Source of the DNA: Chryseobacterium sp. ERMR1:04
GTDB lineage: Bacteria > Bacteroidota > Bacteroidia > Flavobacteriales > Weeksellaceae
DNA length: 64,000 nucleotides
Assembly (NCBI RefSeq): GCF_001297705.1
Contig: NZ_LIRF01000003.1
Coordinates: 1,488,001 to 1,552,000, forward strand
Direction of reading: 5' to 3'
The position numbers and the translations under genes were made by a program. Of the stretch, positions 1 to 9,059 are shown piece after piece. Numbering within the stretch: position 1 is the first letter of the stretch; each line of letters starts with the position of its first letter. The notes under the pieces were generated by a model. The model was not told the origin of the DNA. It made no database searches and saw nothing but the letters and a program-made list of their open reading frames with translations.

Positions 1-127
1 CGATTAAAAAATAGATAATAGCCGAAATAGGAGATTTTAAAACCACAAAATCAAGAATTAGAAAAATAAAAAATAAGGCCAGTAATAAAGACTGAATATT
101 ATAATCTGATTTGATAAAAGTTTTCAT
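1..127 (-). CDS. Membrane protein, N-terminal part only (runs off the window)
   Basis: An ATG at 127 opens a frame that stays open to the window edge, giving 42 residues that begin MKTFIKSDYNIQ. Residues about 12-30 and 33-42 are strongly hydrophobic, so at least one and probably two membrane segments lie here. It is co-directional with the two small membrane-protein genes at 206-959, 78 bp downstream of the nearer one, and may belong to the same transcript. The family cannot be recognised from this fragment. Confidence 0.5.
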   Translation of the reverse strand, partial: MKTFIKSDYNIQSLLLALFFIFLILDFVVLKSPISAIIYFLI

Positions 128-205
128 AACAATAGATTTTAAAGGTTTAAGAAATCTCCTCGTGTCCGTTTATTTTGATATTTGAAAGTGAAATACATCC
201 AAATT

Positions 206-607
206 TTAAAGATCAATGTTTTCATGTTGAAGTTGTTTTTCTTTGTTCATGGAATGTTTACGGCCTTTTAAGAAAAGTAATAAGTTTAAAAGCATCATTA
301 TTCCTAAGTAAATTGAGAAGCCTCCGATTTTTGTACTTAATGCTACGACCAGGTTTTCTGCACTTTCTATTTGAAAAAATTCGATAATACACAAGGCAAA
401 ACCAATATTTAAAAGGTAAAAACCAATTTTAAAAAGTGAATTGGTAGCCATTGCAATGTCTTCTTTCTGATGAAAAATATCAATCATAAATGTTTTTGAA
501 TTTTTAAACAGAAATTGAGAAACCAGCACCGTAAGCGTAATTACAATGGGTAAGTAAATCATGTACGCTGAGAAATTGTACGTTTGGGTAAGGATAGTTG
601 CAATCAT
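206..607 (-). CDS. Small multi-pass membrane protein, paralogue of the next gene
   Basis: A 133-residue protein with about four hydrophobic segments (roughly 14-33, 58-80, 90-115) and a charged C-terminal tail. I do not recognise the family. It shares a spaced pattern with the protein at 615-959: an Asn, then G-x-YLxN-x-G, then a T-[KR]-[IV]-G step before the last hydrophobic helix and an Asn inside it, which points to an old tandem duplication. It starts 7 bp after that gene ends, so the two are almost certainly co-transcribed. No catalytic motif is visible. Confidence 0.7.
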   Translation of the reverse strand: MIATILTQTYNFSAYMIYLPIVITLTVLVSQFLFKNSKTFMIDIFHQKEDIAMATNSLFKIGFYLLNIGFALCIIEFFQIESAENLVVALSTKIGGFSIYLGIMMLLNLLLFLKGRKHSMNKEKQLQHENIDL

Positions 608-614
608 GATAGTT

Positions 615-959
615 TTATTTTATTGTTAATTTTTTTCTTAAAATATAAAGGGTGAAAATATTCGTAAAATGTAAAAAGCAAAGAATCAAAATAATGTATC
701 CAACACGGGTAAAAACCGTTATTAAAACATCTTCTAAGCTTGCTATATTCCCCCAAGAACTTAAGCTGAGAGCGATGTAACCAAGGTTGACCAAATAATA
801 ACTTCCCAATAATATTCTGTTAACCGTTAAACAAAAGTCTTTGTCTTTGATCAAATATTCCAAATACACTTTTCCAGAATTAAAGCATCTTCTGCCCACA
901 TCCACCGTGATATACGAACTGATGCAAAGAAAAAGGATGTATGAAATTATATTGAACAT
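615..959 (-). CDS. Small multi-pass membrane protein
   Basis: A 114-residue protein, mostly hydrophobic, with an N-terminal segment (3-19), a segment near 50-68, and a final one near 85-106 ending in a positively charged tail (RKKLTIK). Function unknown. It is the first gene of a probable operon with 206-607. A TTGAAAGTT half-site upstream of its start (988-996) is identical to the arms of the palindrome in front of the GbsR-type gene, so that regulator may control this operon. A hairpin at 1008-1030 separates it from the regulator gene. Confidence 0.7.
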   Translation of the reverse strand: MFNIISYILFLCISSYITVDVGRRCFNSGKVYLEYLIKDKDFCLTVNRILLGSYYLVNLGYIALSLSSWGNIASLEDVLITVFTRVGYIILILCFLHFTNIFTLYILRKKLTIK

Positions 960-987
960 TTTATAAATATTATAGTTTCAGTAATTT

Positions 988-996
988 TTGAAAGTT
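988..996. promoter_or_regulatory. Possible regulator half-site TTGAAAGTT
   Basis: The 9-mer TTGAAAGTT lies 29 bp upstream of the start at 959 and matches one arm of the perfect inverted repeat at 1580-1603 in front of the GbsR-type gene. This is inference from shared sequence and position. A single 9-mer can occur by chance in AT-rich DNA. Confidence 0.3.
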
Positions 997-1007
997 CATC
1001 TGAAATA

Positions 1008-1030
1008 AAAAAGGATTTGAAGTCCTTTTT
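1008..1030 (-). terminator. Terminator after the GbsR-type gene
   Basis: Arms AAAAAGGA and TCCTTTTT enclose a 7-nt loop and overlap the TAA stop at 1029. On the minus strand the second arm runs into a T-rich stretch. Confidence 0.6.
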
Positions 1031-1532
1031 ACTTTAATAAGTTGGTAATCTTTCCGACCAGCCAATGATCATCACTTTTAATCGCCAGATCCATAATATT
1101 ATTTATTTTTCCTGTTACAGAACTGAAATCATCCATTAGTTTAATAAATTCTTTCGCTCCTTCGGAATCTTTATCTTCTATATTTTTAAGTTCTTCTAAA
1201 AATGCAATTACAGGTTCAATCTCCCTTTTTCTACGCTCTTTTGTAATTTGTTTGAATAAATACCAAACGTCTTTTTCTGCTACAAAATATTCTTTCCTCT
1301 CCCCTTTTACGAACTCTTTTCTTACAATTCCCCAATCCATCAAGGCCCGAAGATTCATATTCGCATTTCCTCTTGAAATCTCAAGTTGCTCCATCACCTC
1401 ATCGGTAGATAATGCTTTATCACTTGCCAAAAGTAATGCGTGTACCTGCGCCATCGTACGATTGATTCCCCAATTGGTAGCAAATGTACCCCAAGTCTGA
1501 ATGTATTTTTCTTTAGCTTCTGAAAGTTGCAT
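1029..1532 (-). CDS. GbsR/MarR-type transcriptional regulator
   Basis: A 167-residue cytoplasmic regulator with a MarR-type winged helix. Residues about 25-100 carry the helix-turn-helix (the DEVMEQLEISRGNANMNLR stretch) and the wing (VRKEFVKGERKEYF), followed by a helical C-terminal half rich in Lys and Glu. The start was set at the ATG at 1532 (MQLSEAKEKY), the usual N-terminus for this family. The longer open frame to 1775 would run back into the end of the macroglobulin gene and past a clear promoter. GbsR-like proteins often answer to osmolytes or other small molecules, but the ligand here is unknown. The gene has its own promoter with an overlapping palindrome, consistent with autoregulation. 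Confidence 0.85.
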   Translation of the reverse strand: MQLSEAKEKYIQTWGTFATNWGINRTMAQVHALLLASDKALSTDEVMEQLEISRGNANMNLRALMDWGIVRKEFVKGERKEYFVAEKDVWYLFKQITKERRKREIEPVIAFLEELKNIEDKDSEGAKEFIKLMDDFSSVTGKINNIMDLAIKSDDHWLVGKITNLLK

Positions 1533-1558
1533 TTTGTTTGATCTTTTAATTTCTATTA

Positions 1559-1603
1559 CAAATGTAATAATAATTTTTGAACTTTCAATAATATTTGAAA
1601 GTT
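1559..1603 (-). promoter_or_regulatory. Bacteroidota promoter with overlapping operator, GbsR-type gene
   Basis: Read on the minus strand, a TTG at 1588-1586 is followed after 19 bp by TACATTTG at 1566-1559, a full match to the TTG / TAnnTTTG promoter form. A perfect 9-bp inverted repeat (AACTTTCAA at 1580-1588, TTGAAAGTT at 1595-1603) covers the -33 TTG, and a second palindrome (ATTACA-AA-TGTAAT, 1555-1568) covers the -7 box. Binding by the gene's own product is inferred. Confidence 0.65.
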
Positions 1604-1630
1604 TATTTTTTGTTTTCGCCTTTTTATGAA

Positions 1631-1665
1631 AAAGATCTTTATTCCAGTATCGAATAAAGATCTTT
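1631..1665 (-). terminator. Terminator of the sigma/macroglobulin operon
   Basis: Perfect 13-bp arms (AAAGATCTTTATT and its complement) enclose a 9-nt loop just after the macroglobulin stop at 1675. A T-rich run follows on the minus strand. Confidence 0.75.
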
Positions 1666-1674
1666 GGTATCTGT

Positions 1675-4600
1675 TTAAGGTTGGATGATCGTGGTGATTC
1701 CTTGGTTCCAATATTTTGCTTCCGGCATATAATAGAGATATACATTACTCGATTTTCCAGTATATTCTCCGGCAAATTCTACTTTTAAATCCAGATTAAT
1801 CACTTTCGTTTCGTTGGCATCAAAATGTTCCCAATACAATACCAAATAGTTATCGAAAATTTCATAATAAGAAATCTGCTTTTTATCAATGAGATCTTTT
1901 AACAAAGCATTTTGTAACGTCAACCCGGCAGGAATCCCGATTTTAGCTGTTGTCATGGGTAACTGACCATTGATCTTATTTTTAATTAAAACCGTCATTC
2001 TGTTCGTCTCTCCTACTTTTGAAGTTTCCGAAGCCAAGTTTGTTTCCATTGTTAAAGGAATATCAGTACTTTTTGGAGCAAGCAATGTATAAAATTGATA
2101 ATCTAATTTATACGGAAGTCCTTTTTGCGTAGGATAGCTTACGTGAATTGTATTTTCTCCTTCTTTCAATGCTGATGCAAACTCATTATTTGGCTTAGTA
2201 TCAACCCCATTAATTTTTATATTCGGCCTTTCTTTTCCATATAACTTTTCATTTTTAGCAAAAAACTGAGATAAAGCTTCCAATGCCAATGTTGTTGCCT
2301 GCGTAGAACCAAAACCGTAATATCCGTTATAATTGATTAATTCATCAGCAACTTCAGCAATTTTTAACTGGTTTAGTTTTTCATCTTTTTGTAAAGCTAT
2401 AACATACAACGCCAAGGTTTCTGCATTGGCAGACCTTCCTCCCGAACCCGTAAAAGTAGTTTTTGTTTTTACATCTTTGTTGTCATATTGCTGATTCAGA
2501 AGATTCATTACGACATGGTATTCCTTATCTTTTCCAAGATGGGCAGAAACATTCGCCATCAAAGCCAACTGATAAGAATCTTTTGTTGCCAAAGCTTTAT
2601 CCAGACTCGTTTTATAAGAACTTTCCACTTCACTTTTCAACCCAATTTTAGATAAAGCATATAAAACATACATATTTCTGGACCATGCATATTCGGAGTA
2701 AGGATAATTGATTTCATAACTTTTCCTTACTTCAAAAACACCGTTTTGCTTTTTCTTAGACAGAATGAAAGAAGTTAGATTCTGAATCAGTGTTGCATCA
2801 ATATTTATATATTTCTTTAAATCTCTAAATTCCAGCAATGCAAAAGCAGAAATAGCCACATCAGATTCCACAGAATTAAAGTATCCGAAACCACCATCTT
2901 TGTTTTTATAACTCAACATTTTCTGATATCCTTTTTTCATATTCCGAATCACAAGACTTTCTGTTTCCGGAGTGATATTTTTGATGGATCTTAGATAATC
3001 CAGAATAAAAATATTAGGATAAACCGTTGACGAAAGCTGCTCAAAACATCCATAAGGTTCTCTCTTCAGTCTTTCCATATCTTCAAACATCTGCAACGCT
3101 GTATTTTCATATACATAATAAGACGAAGAAAAGCTTCTGTTGATATAATTCGGGATATTGATTTTTAACTCTTCAGATTTATTATTAATAATTGAATAAT
3201 GATGCGGAAAACCTTTCTCTTCAACAATAAAAGGCAGAATCATGGTTTCTCTGAAATCACCTGATTGTATACTGAACTGGATATTAGAATTGATGACCTC
3301 ATCTGTCTGAATTTTCACAAATAATCTTCCTGATTCTAATGGTTTTAGCGTAATTATACTATCTGATCTTATTAATTTAACCCGATTAGGAACCATCACA
3401 TTCATCATCATTTTTTTTGTTTCTGATGAATTATTTTTAATCACAACAGGAATCAGCATTTGGTCTGTCCTCGTAAGATATTGCGGAATCTTAGCATCAA
3501 TAGAGATAAGACTTTGGGCCGCATACGTTGTTTCATCTCTTCCAATTAATCCTGAAGACGAAATTCCTTCTGTCATAATTCTAAAGGCCGTATTGGCGTC
3601 AGAATTATAAAATTCAACCTTCGCTTTTCCATTTTTATCTGTTTCTACAATAGGATTCCAGTAAATGCTTTCTCTGTAATCATGTCGATAGGATGTATTG
3701 GTACTTTCATAAACGGGATAATAAAAATCTCTGCTGTAAGAATACCTTACCAAACTATCTTGGGGAATATTCATGACTGCATAATATGATTTTGGGGTAA
3801 TATCAAGTTTGATATGGGATATTCGGTTTTTGAAAGAATTAATGACAATAACACCGTTTGCCCCCTGACTTCCATAAATAGAAGTCGCCGCAGCATCTTT
3901 AAGAACTGTAATACTATTTATATCATCAGGATTAATTATCGCTTTAAAATTTTCTACCGGAACACCATCCACCACAAACAAAGGAGTTTTATTAGATACC
4001 GAAGCAGATCCTCTTATTCGTAAACTTGTTACAGCTCCAGGCTGGCCAGTGCCGGAGTCAATAACAATTCCAGCCACCTTACCGCTTAAAGCTGAAGTGA
4101 TATTAGGATTTTTAAAATCATTATTTTCTAGTGTTACCGAGGCTATGGACGATTTATCTTTTGCAGACTTATAACCAAAGCCTACAAATACAACCTCTTC
4201 AATTTGTTGAGATTTCACTGTATCACTTACCTTTCTCCCCTTAACTCTTGAAGTATTAGGACGATTTTCAGTATAGCTTTTATTTTTTTCAACCTCTGTC
4301 GTTTCCTGTTTCTCTGTTTCTTCTTTTAACTTTATTTTACCGGTCTCTTTTACTTCTTCTTTAACAACCTCTTCTACATTTACATTATTCAGTACTTTTT
4401 TCGCCAACGGATTTACTAATAACTTATAAGACAATATTCTGATCTTTACTTCCTGCTTTGGTTGAAAAGATTTTGCAATCAGATTATAAGAATTTCCACC
4501 ATTCAGATCTGAAAAATAAAAGGTTCCATCATCTGAAGTGACCTGTTTTTTGATTAATGAACCATTAACCAAATATACCTCAGCTTTTACAGGATTTTTG

Positions 4601-6240
4601 TTTTCATCTTCTACCACTCCGTAAATCGGGTTCTTTTTCTCTGGAAGATATTTATACTTTTTATTTTTAATGATTTCAGGAATCAGTTCGAAGTATCTGT
4701 AGCCGTTTGTGAGCATAACCAGATCAAGACTCTTCTTCGCTTTTTCTTCTTTTTTATCAAAATAAAATGATGGCCTTTCAATCTTTCCTCTTAATTCAGA
4801 ATCCATTAAAAACCACGAAATAATGCTATTTTGTTTATCGTCAGCATACGTCCACAGTTTGTCATCAACCACGCTCATTGCAAGATTTGCGGGAATTGGT
4901 TTGTTATTTTCGTCAGTCGTTTCAATAGTTACAATCACTTTCTCTCTTGGAAGATAATTTTTCTTTACAGGCGTTACCTTCACATTCATCTGCTTGCTTT
5001 CATTCGCAAAAACAATACGCTCGGCAAGAGGAATTTCTCCTTCAAAAACAGTAAATCTGCAAATCCCGATTGGAAGTTCATTTTCTGGAACCTGAATCTC
5101 ATTCAGTCCTTTTTTTAATGAAATTGATTGGCTGTAAATTTCTTTTTCACGGAAGCTTCCTTTTATAAGAATATTCCTTTCGCCTGTTGAAATGATTTCA
5201 AAATGGAGCTTTCCATTTTCTTTATTTACATTAAAAACAACCCCCTCATCTTGGGCTATCGGAAGTTGATAAATCTGATTGATATTTTCCGGTTTTATCA
5301 CTTTAGCATAATAATTTTCTCCTTTTTCAGGCGTAAAAAGGAAACTTCCCATTCCGAAATTATAAGCCGAAACCTCTATGATTTTTTGATTATTTTGATT
5401 AAAAATTGCTAAAGTAGCATCCACAGGTTTTTCAAATTCATCTAAAATTTTAAAAGCTATATTTTGTTCGAGTCCGTTGATGAAAGTTCCGCCCTCAGGC
5501 ATTAGTTTCACTTCAAGATTATTCAAAACAATCGGAATATTTCTGGAAATGGATTCTGTAAATCCGTCAAAATTCACTTTGATATTCAACAAAGCATCAG
5601 AGGATTTTAAAACTGTAGGAAGATTAAATTTCAACTGTTTTTTACCCTCTTTATCTGTCATTACTTTTCCTTTTGAAATGATTTCACCGTTGTGCATCAC
5701 CGTATAATCTGCTTCATAGAAAGGGATTGGCAAATTACTAAGGCTTCTCATCGAAAAATCGGCTAACACTTCATCCCCTGCTCCATATCCTTTTTTAGGA
5801 AAATCGAGTTTCATTAAAATTCTTGGGGAGACAATTTTCTGTAATGTAATTTCTTTTTCAAACGCATTTTTGCCTTCTTCGTTTTGCATCCAATTGGTAA
5901 AAGCACGAATCTTATAAATTCCCCCTTTCATCCCATCATCAAAAGAGAAATAACCTTCTGCATAGCCATTTGTAATTTCGTATTTATCTTTTTTAATAAC
6001 GCTTCCGCTTGGATCGATCAATTCAAAATTCACGACTTTACTTTGATCGGCAGGAAGGTTATTTTCCGCTGCTACAATGTAAATTTTAAAGTACATCGCC
6101 TCACCAGGTTTATAAAAAACATGATTGGTCTGTATGTACGTTTTCTCTTTCTCGAAATCTTTAACCTGATTTTGGGCTTTCAAACTTAAATTTGAAAACA
6201 AAAAACCTAGTACAATATATAATGTAAACTTGAAATTCAT
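1675..6240 (-). CDS. Thioester alpha-2-macroglobulin with inserted SusC-type plug domain
   Basis: A 1521-residue exported protein with a Sec signal peptide (1 to about 22, ending KAQ). N-terminal macroglobulin (MG) domains reach about residue 530. Next comes a carboxypeptidase-regulatory-like beta-sandwich (about 538-615), a charged Glu/Lys linker, and a TonB-plug-like segment (about 677-805) with IEEVVFVGFG, LRIRG, LFVVDGVP and VLKDAAATSIYG signatures. The A2M domain follows (WNPIVETDKNGKAKVEF, about 853), then a thioester domain with PYGCFEQ, Cys at 1065. Bacterial A2Ms trap proteases in the periplasm through this Cys-Gln thioester. The plug insertion is the odd part, because plugs normally sit inside a TonB-dependent barrel. 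The start is 3 bp after the stop of the plugless barrel gene, so the two are translationally linked. That the plug docks into that barrel is inference. Confidence 0.85.
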   Translation of the reverse strand: MNFKFTLYIVLGFLFSNLSLKAQNQVKDFEKEKTYIQTNHVFYKPGEAMYFKIYIVAAENNLPADQSKVVNFELIDPSGSVIKKDKYEITNGYAEGYFSFDDGMKGGIYKIRAFTNWMQNEEGKNAFEKEITLQKIVSPRILMKLDFPKKGYGAGDEVLADFSMRSLSNLPIPFYEADYTVMHNGEIISKGKVMTDKEGKKQLKFNLPTVLKSSDALLNIKVNFDGFTESISRNIPIVLNNLEVKLMPEGGTFINGLEQNIAFKILDEFEKPVDATLAIFNQNNQKIIEVSAYNFGMGSFLFTPEKGENYYAKVIKPENINQIYQLPIAQDEGVVFNVNKENGKLHFEIISTGERNILIKGSFREKEIYSQSISLKKGLNEIQVPENELPIGICRFTVFEGEIPLAERIVFANESKQMNVKVTPVKKNYLPREKVIVTIETTDENNKPIPANLAMSVVDDKLWTYADDKQNSIISWFLMDSELRGKIERPSFYFDKKEEKAKKSLDLVMLTNGYRYFELIPEIIKNKKYKYLPEKKNPIYGVVEDENKNPVKAEVYLVNGSLIKKQVTSDDGTFYFSDLNGGNSYNLIAKSFQPKQEVKIRILSYKLLVNPLAKKVLNNVNVEEVVKEEVKETGKIKLKEETEKQETTEVEKNKSYTENRPNTSRVKGRKVSDTVKSQQIEEVVFVGFGYKSAKDKSSIASVTLENNDFKNPNITSALSGKVAGIVIDSGTGQPGAVTSLRIRGSASVSNKTPLFVVDGVPVENFKAIINPDDINSITVLKDAAATSIYGSQGANGVIVINSFKNRISHIKLDITPKSYYAVMNIPQDSLVRYSYSRDFYYPVYESTNTSYRHDYRESIYWNPIVETDKNGKAKVEFYNSDANTAFRIMTEGISSSGLIGRDETTYAAQSLISIDAKIPQYLTRTDQMLIPVVIKNNSSETKKMMMNVMVPNRVKLIRSDSIITLKPLESGRLFVKIQTDEVINSNIQFSIQSGDFRETMILPFIVEEKGFPHHYSIINNKSEELKINIPNYINRSFSSSYYVYENTALQMFEDMERLKREPYGCFEQLSSTVYPNIFILDYLRSIKNITPETESLVIRNMKKGYQKMLSYKNKDGGFGYFNSVESDVAISAFALLEFRDLKKYINIDATLIQNLTSFILSKKKQNGVFEVRKSYEINYPYSEYAWSRNMYVLYALSKIGLKSEVESSYKTSLDKALATKDSYQLALMANVSAHLGKDKEYHVVMNLLNQQYDNKDVKTKTTFTGSGGRSANAETLALYVIALQKDEKLNQLKIAEVADELINYNGYYGFGSTQATTLALEALSQFFAKNEKLYGKERPNIKINGVDTKPNNEFASALKEGENTIHVSYPTQKGLPYKLDYQFYTLLAPKSTDIPLTMETNLASETSKVGETNRMTVLIKNKINGQLPMTTAKIGIPAGLTLQNALLKDLIDKKQISYYEIFDNYLVLYWEHFDANETKVINLDLKVEFAGEYTGKSSNVYLYYMPEAKYWNQGITTIIQP

Positions 6241-6243
6241 AAA

Positions 6244-9015
6244 TTAAAATTGAAATGAAACCATGCATCCAAAAGTCTTATAAGAAGGGAGATTAAAGAA
6301 ATCCAGCCCTCTTCCGTTATCAGAATCATAGAAATTTTGATTAGGGTCTACCCCTTTATTCGCCTGCCAAAGCAAAATATTATTCACATACCATGTAATT
6401 CCTAATGCTCTTTTGAAAATTCCTACGTCAAATTTTGCAGTCAAAGAAATAGTATTGATTCTTATATAATCTGCTTTTTGAACATAATTTTCCGCTACTC
6501 CTAAGTATCCATATCTCATCCATTTATTTTCTGAAACGTTTTGGTTCGGATTGTAAAAATCAACAGGAATCTGATTGTTATTCCCTCCAGTGCTTACTCC
6601 TTGAAATACATAATTTTTGATATTCCTTTCGTCTGCAGAAGTTTGAGAACGTCCGTAATAATCAAGCACCGCCTGAGTTCCATTCCATACTTGTCCGCCT
6701 TTTTTCCATTCCCAATTGATGTCTAATGATAACATTTTATACGTTAAGTTATGATTAAACTTCAATACAAAATCTGGTGTTGGATCTGCAATAATCTTCA
6801 TTCCATCCGCTTTTTTAGGATATCCGAATTCATCAATAATTAATTCTCCATTAGCATTTCTTTCAAAATAACTTCCCATGACCACTCCTAAAACCTGACC
6901 TTCCGTCAATGTCTTATAAATATCATTGAAACCTGAAAGGGCAAGATTATTATACCCTGCATTTACCTTATCAACCCTATCTCTATACTTAAAAAATGAA
7001 ACTTTCTGATTCATTCTAAAATCTCGGTCCAAATAAATATTGTCGTAAGAAAAATTCACCTCATAACCGCTGTAGGTATGATCTGCAAGGTTTTTTAATT
7101 TCAACTGATTGTTTTCAAACACAGGAAAAATATCGTCTGTTGTTTTTCTTTTAAAATATTCCGCTTCAACATTCAGGTTACGTCTGTAGCTCAATATAAA
7201 ACCGGTTTTCCATTCTTTACTGTTGATATTTGATACGTTTTTAAAGGTATCCACTTCATTGATCGGGAAATATTGATATGCATTTTGGGCATTCAATAAA
7301 GTAGTTCCGTAAGAAGCGTAAGATCGTGTAATTTCAGGCTCTGAATTCAATTGTGTGTAGGTTCCGAGCATTTTAAAATTGATATTATTCCAATTAAAAA
7401 TATTTTCAAACGTAAGATAAGCACCTGCCTTTGGAAGCCAATAATTATTTTCTTTAGAGGTATTTGAGATATAAAATGCATTTCCGATACTAGCACCTGC
7501 TTTAAAGTCATTGTACGCATCATAATCCAGCTTATAATTGAAAATATAATCTTGTGACGTTCTTTGATATAAATACCTTTTATTACTTGAGTCATTATAA
7601 ATATCTGACTCTCTACTATTTAAAATATGATTAAAACTAACCGCATTTTTAAAATAGCTTCCGCCAAAAGAATAAGTTCCTAAAATATTAGAATTATATA
7701 ATTTATTATTTTGAGTTCTTTCATTTAAAATACCATTAACAAATCCGTATGTTGAAGATTTGTAGCGATCTAAATTCCAGAAGTAATCATTTTCATAAGA
7801 CTGACTGATATTTAATCTGAAATTTCCCCAATTTCTCGCCAGATCAAAACTAAATTGTCTTCTGTTATCCCGATAATTGTATTTATTTTTCTGATCAAAT
7901 AAAAACTCCGGATTGTCTGCAAACTGACTGTAACTTCTTTGTGAACCATTTGACAAATACAAATTCTGGTCGTTCGAAAAAGAAATCGGCGTCAGTAAAG
8001 AATTTTGGTAAGCTCGGTTGAAAAGTCCAATTCTGTTAGCGTTTGTAGCTTTATTTTCTTCATAATTAAAAGCGAAGTTTAAGCTGTATTCTGAAATTTT
8101 TGTACTCAGTTTTGTTTTAAAAGAATTGATGATATTATACTGATCAATAAAATACATCTGATCTTTCTGTTGTCCTATCTCTAAGGATACTCGCAGTTTT
8201 TCATCATAATAGCTATTATTACCCATGAAGGCATTCAACCGTAATTGATTGTTGTATCCCACAGTGGTTTTAAACAGATCATTATTATAAGCTTTTGCGG
8301 GTGAATTTCCGTTGGTTAAGGGAATTAACCTGCCGTTTTGATCATACTCATAAGCCTGATGATTAAATCCTAATGTGGAAATATCCTGTCCAAAACTGAA
8401 AAGTTCATTTGTTTCAGGACCTCGCCAGATCAATTGACCGTTTTCTGATCTTCCCTGAACATATTGAGTTTGCGTTTGAGGAATAGAATTCCGGTTTTTG
8501 ATGTCAAAAGAAGTGGTGAAACTTCCGTTAAAATTCAAATATTTTTTTGATTGACGTTTCAGTTTAAAGCTGTTTTCATTAATCTCTTTTAATTTTCTCA
8601 CTGAATTAAAATTAATATCTGAATTCAATGTCAAGCTTTTAGGTGAATTTTCAATGCTAAATTCATCATTCGCTTTTTTAGAAACTAAACTATCATAGGC
8701 ATTACTTCGAATATTTTCGACTCTTTTTTTACTAATTTTATTTTCTAAGATAGATTTAAGCTCGCGTGGTCCGTAGACAACAAGCGTATTTTTACCATTA
8801 TTCCAAACCAAAGTGTCATATGCTTTTGCAGCAATGATGGCAAAGCCTTTCTCATCAGTCAATTCATAAACACCGCTGTTTTTATTTAAAACTTTTAAAA
8901 AATTCTGAGGTTTTTCTTTGTGACCTAAAAAAGTACCCGAATAATATAATATCGAAGTTTGCGCCAGAAAAAAATGAACCGTTAAAAAGAATAATAAAAA
9001 ATAAATTTTCCTCAT
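6244..9015 (-). CDS. SusC-like outer-membrane beta-barrel without a plug domain
   Basis: A 923-residue protein with a signal peptide (1 to about 19, FLAQ). Residues about 25-90 resemble a degenerate carboxypeptidase-regulatory-like domain (TDEKGFAIIAAKAYDTLVW). The usual TonB box and plug (EEVVVxGYG, RIRG, VVDG, VLKDASAxxIYG) are absent: the sequence goes through a short charged stretch straight into barrel features (YLNFNGSFTTSF, then aromatic-rich alternating strands). The C-terminal strand ends in Phe (MVSFQF), as in outer-membrane barrels. SusC proteins usually exceed 1000 residues, so the length fits a missing plug. Neighbours on both sides carry plug-like segments (anti-sigma gene 44 bp upstream, macroglobulin 3 bp downstream). 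The substrate is unknown. Confidence 0.8.
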   Translation of the reverse strand: MRKIYFLLFFLTVHFFLAQTSILYYSGTFLGHKEKPQNFLKVLNKNSGVYELTDEKGFAIIAAKAYDTLVWNNGKNTLVVYGPRELKSILENKISKKRVENIRSNAYDSLVSKKANDEFSIENSPKSLTLNSDINFNSVRKLKEINENSFKLKRQSKKYLNFNGSFTTSFDIKNRNSIPQTQTQYVQGRSENGQLIWRGPETNELFSFGQDISTLGFNHQAYEYDQNGRLIPLTNGNSPAKAYNNDLFKTTVGYNNQLRLNAFMGNNSYYDEKLRVSLEIGQQKDQMYFIDQYNIINSFKTKLSTKISEYSLNFAFNYEENKATNANRIGLFNRAYQNSLLTPISFSNDQNLYLSNGSQRSYSQFADNPEFLFDQKNKYNYRDNRRQFSFDLARNWGNFRLNISQSYENDYFWNLDRYKSSTYGFVNGILNERTQNNKLYNSNILGTYSFGGSYFKNAVSFNHILNSRESDIYNDSSNKRYLYQRTSQDYIFNYKLDYDAYNDFKAGASIGNAFYISNTSKENNYWLPKAGAYLTFENIFNWNNINFKMLGTYTQLNSEPEITRSYASYGTTLLNAQNAYQYFPINEVDTFKNVSNINSKEWKTGFILSYRRNLNVEAEYFKRKTTDDIFPVFENNQLKLKNLADHTYSGYEVNFSYDNIYLDRDFRMNQKVSFFKYRDRVDKVNAGYNNLALSGFNDIYKTLTEGQVLGVVMGSYFERNANGELIIDEFGYPKKADGMKIIADPTPDFVLKFNHNLTYKMLSLDINWEWKKGGQVWNGTQAVLDYYGRSQTSADERNIKNYVFQGVSTGGNNNQIPVDFYNPNQNVSENKWMRYGYLGVAENYVQKADYIRINTISLTAKFDVGIFKRALGITWYVNNILLWQANKGVDPNQNFYDSDNGRGLDFFNLPSYKTFGCMVSFQF

Positions 9016-9059
9016 AAATGATTTTGTGTATTAGTATTGAAAAAGAGCTTCAGAAGGAA

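Noticed and set aside
1533..1775. N-terminal extension of the GbsR-type gene
   Set aside because: It would overlap the macroglobulin gene and its terminator and ignore a complete promoter; the family start at 1532 is better.
4831..5118. Plus-strand open frames inside the macroglobulin and barrel genes (for example 4831-5118 and 6541-6726)
   Set aside because: They are antisense to strong coding sequence and their products look like shadow translations.
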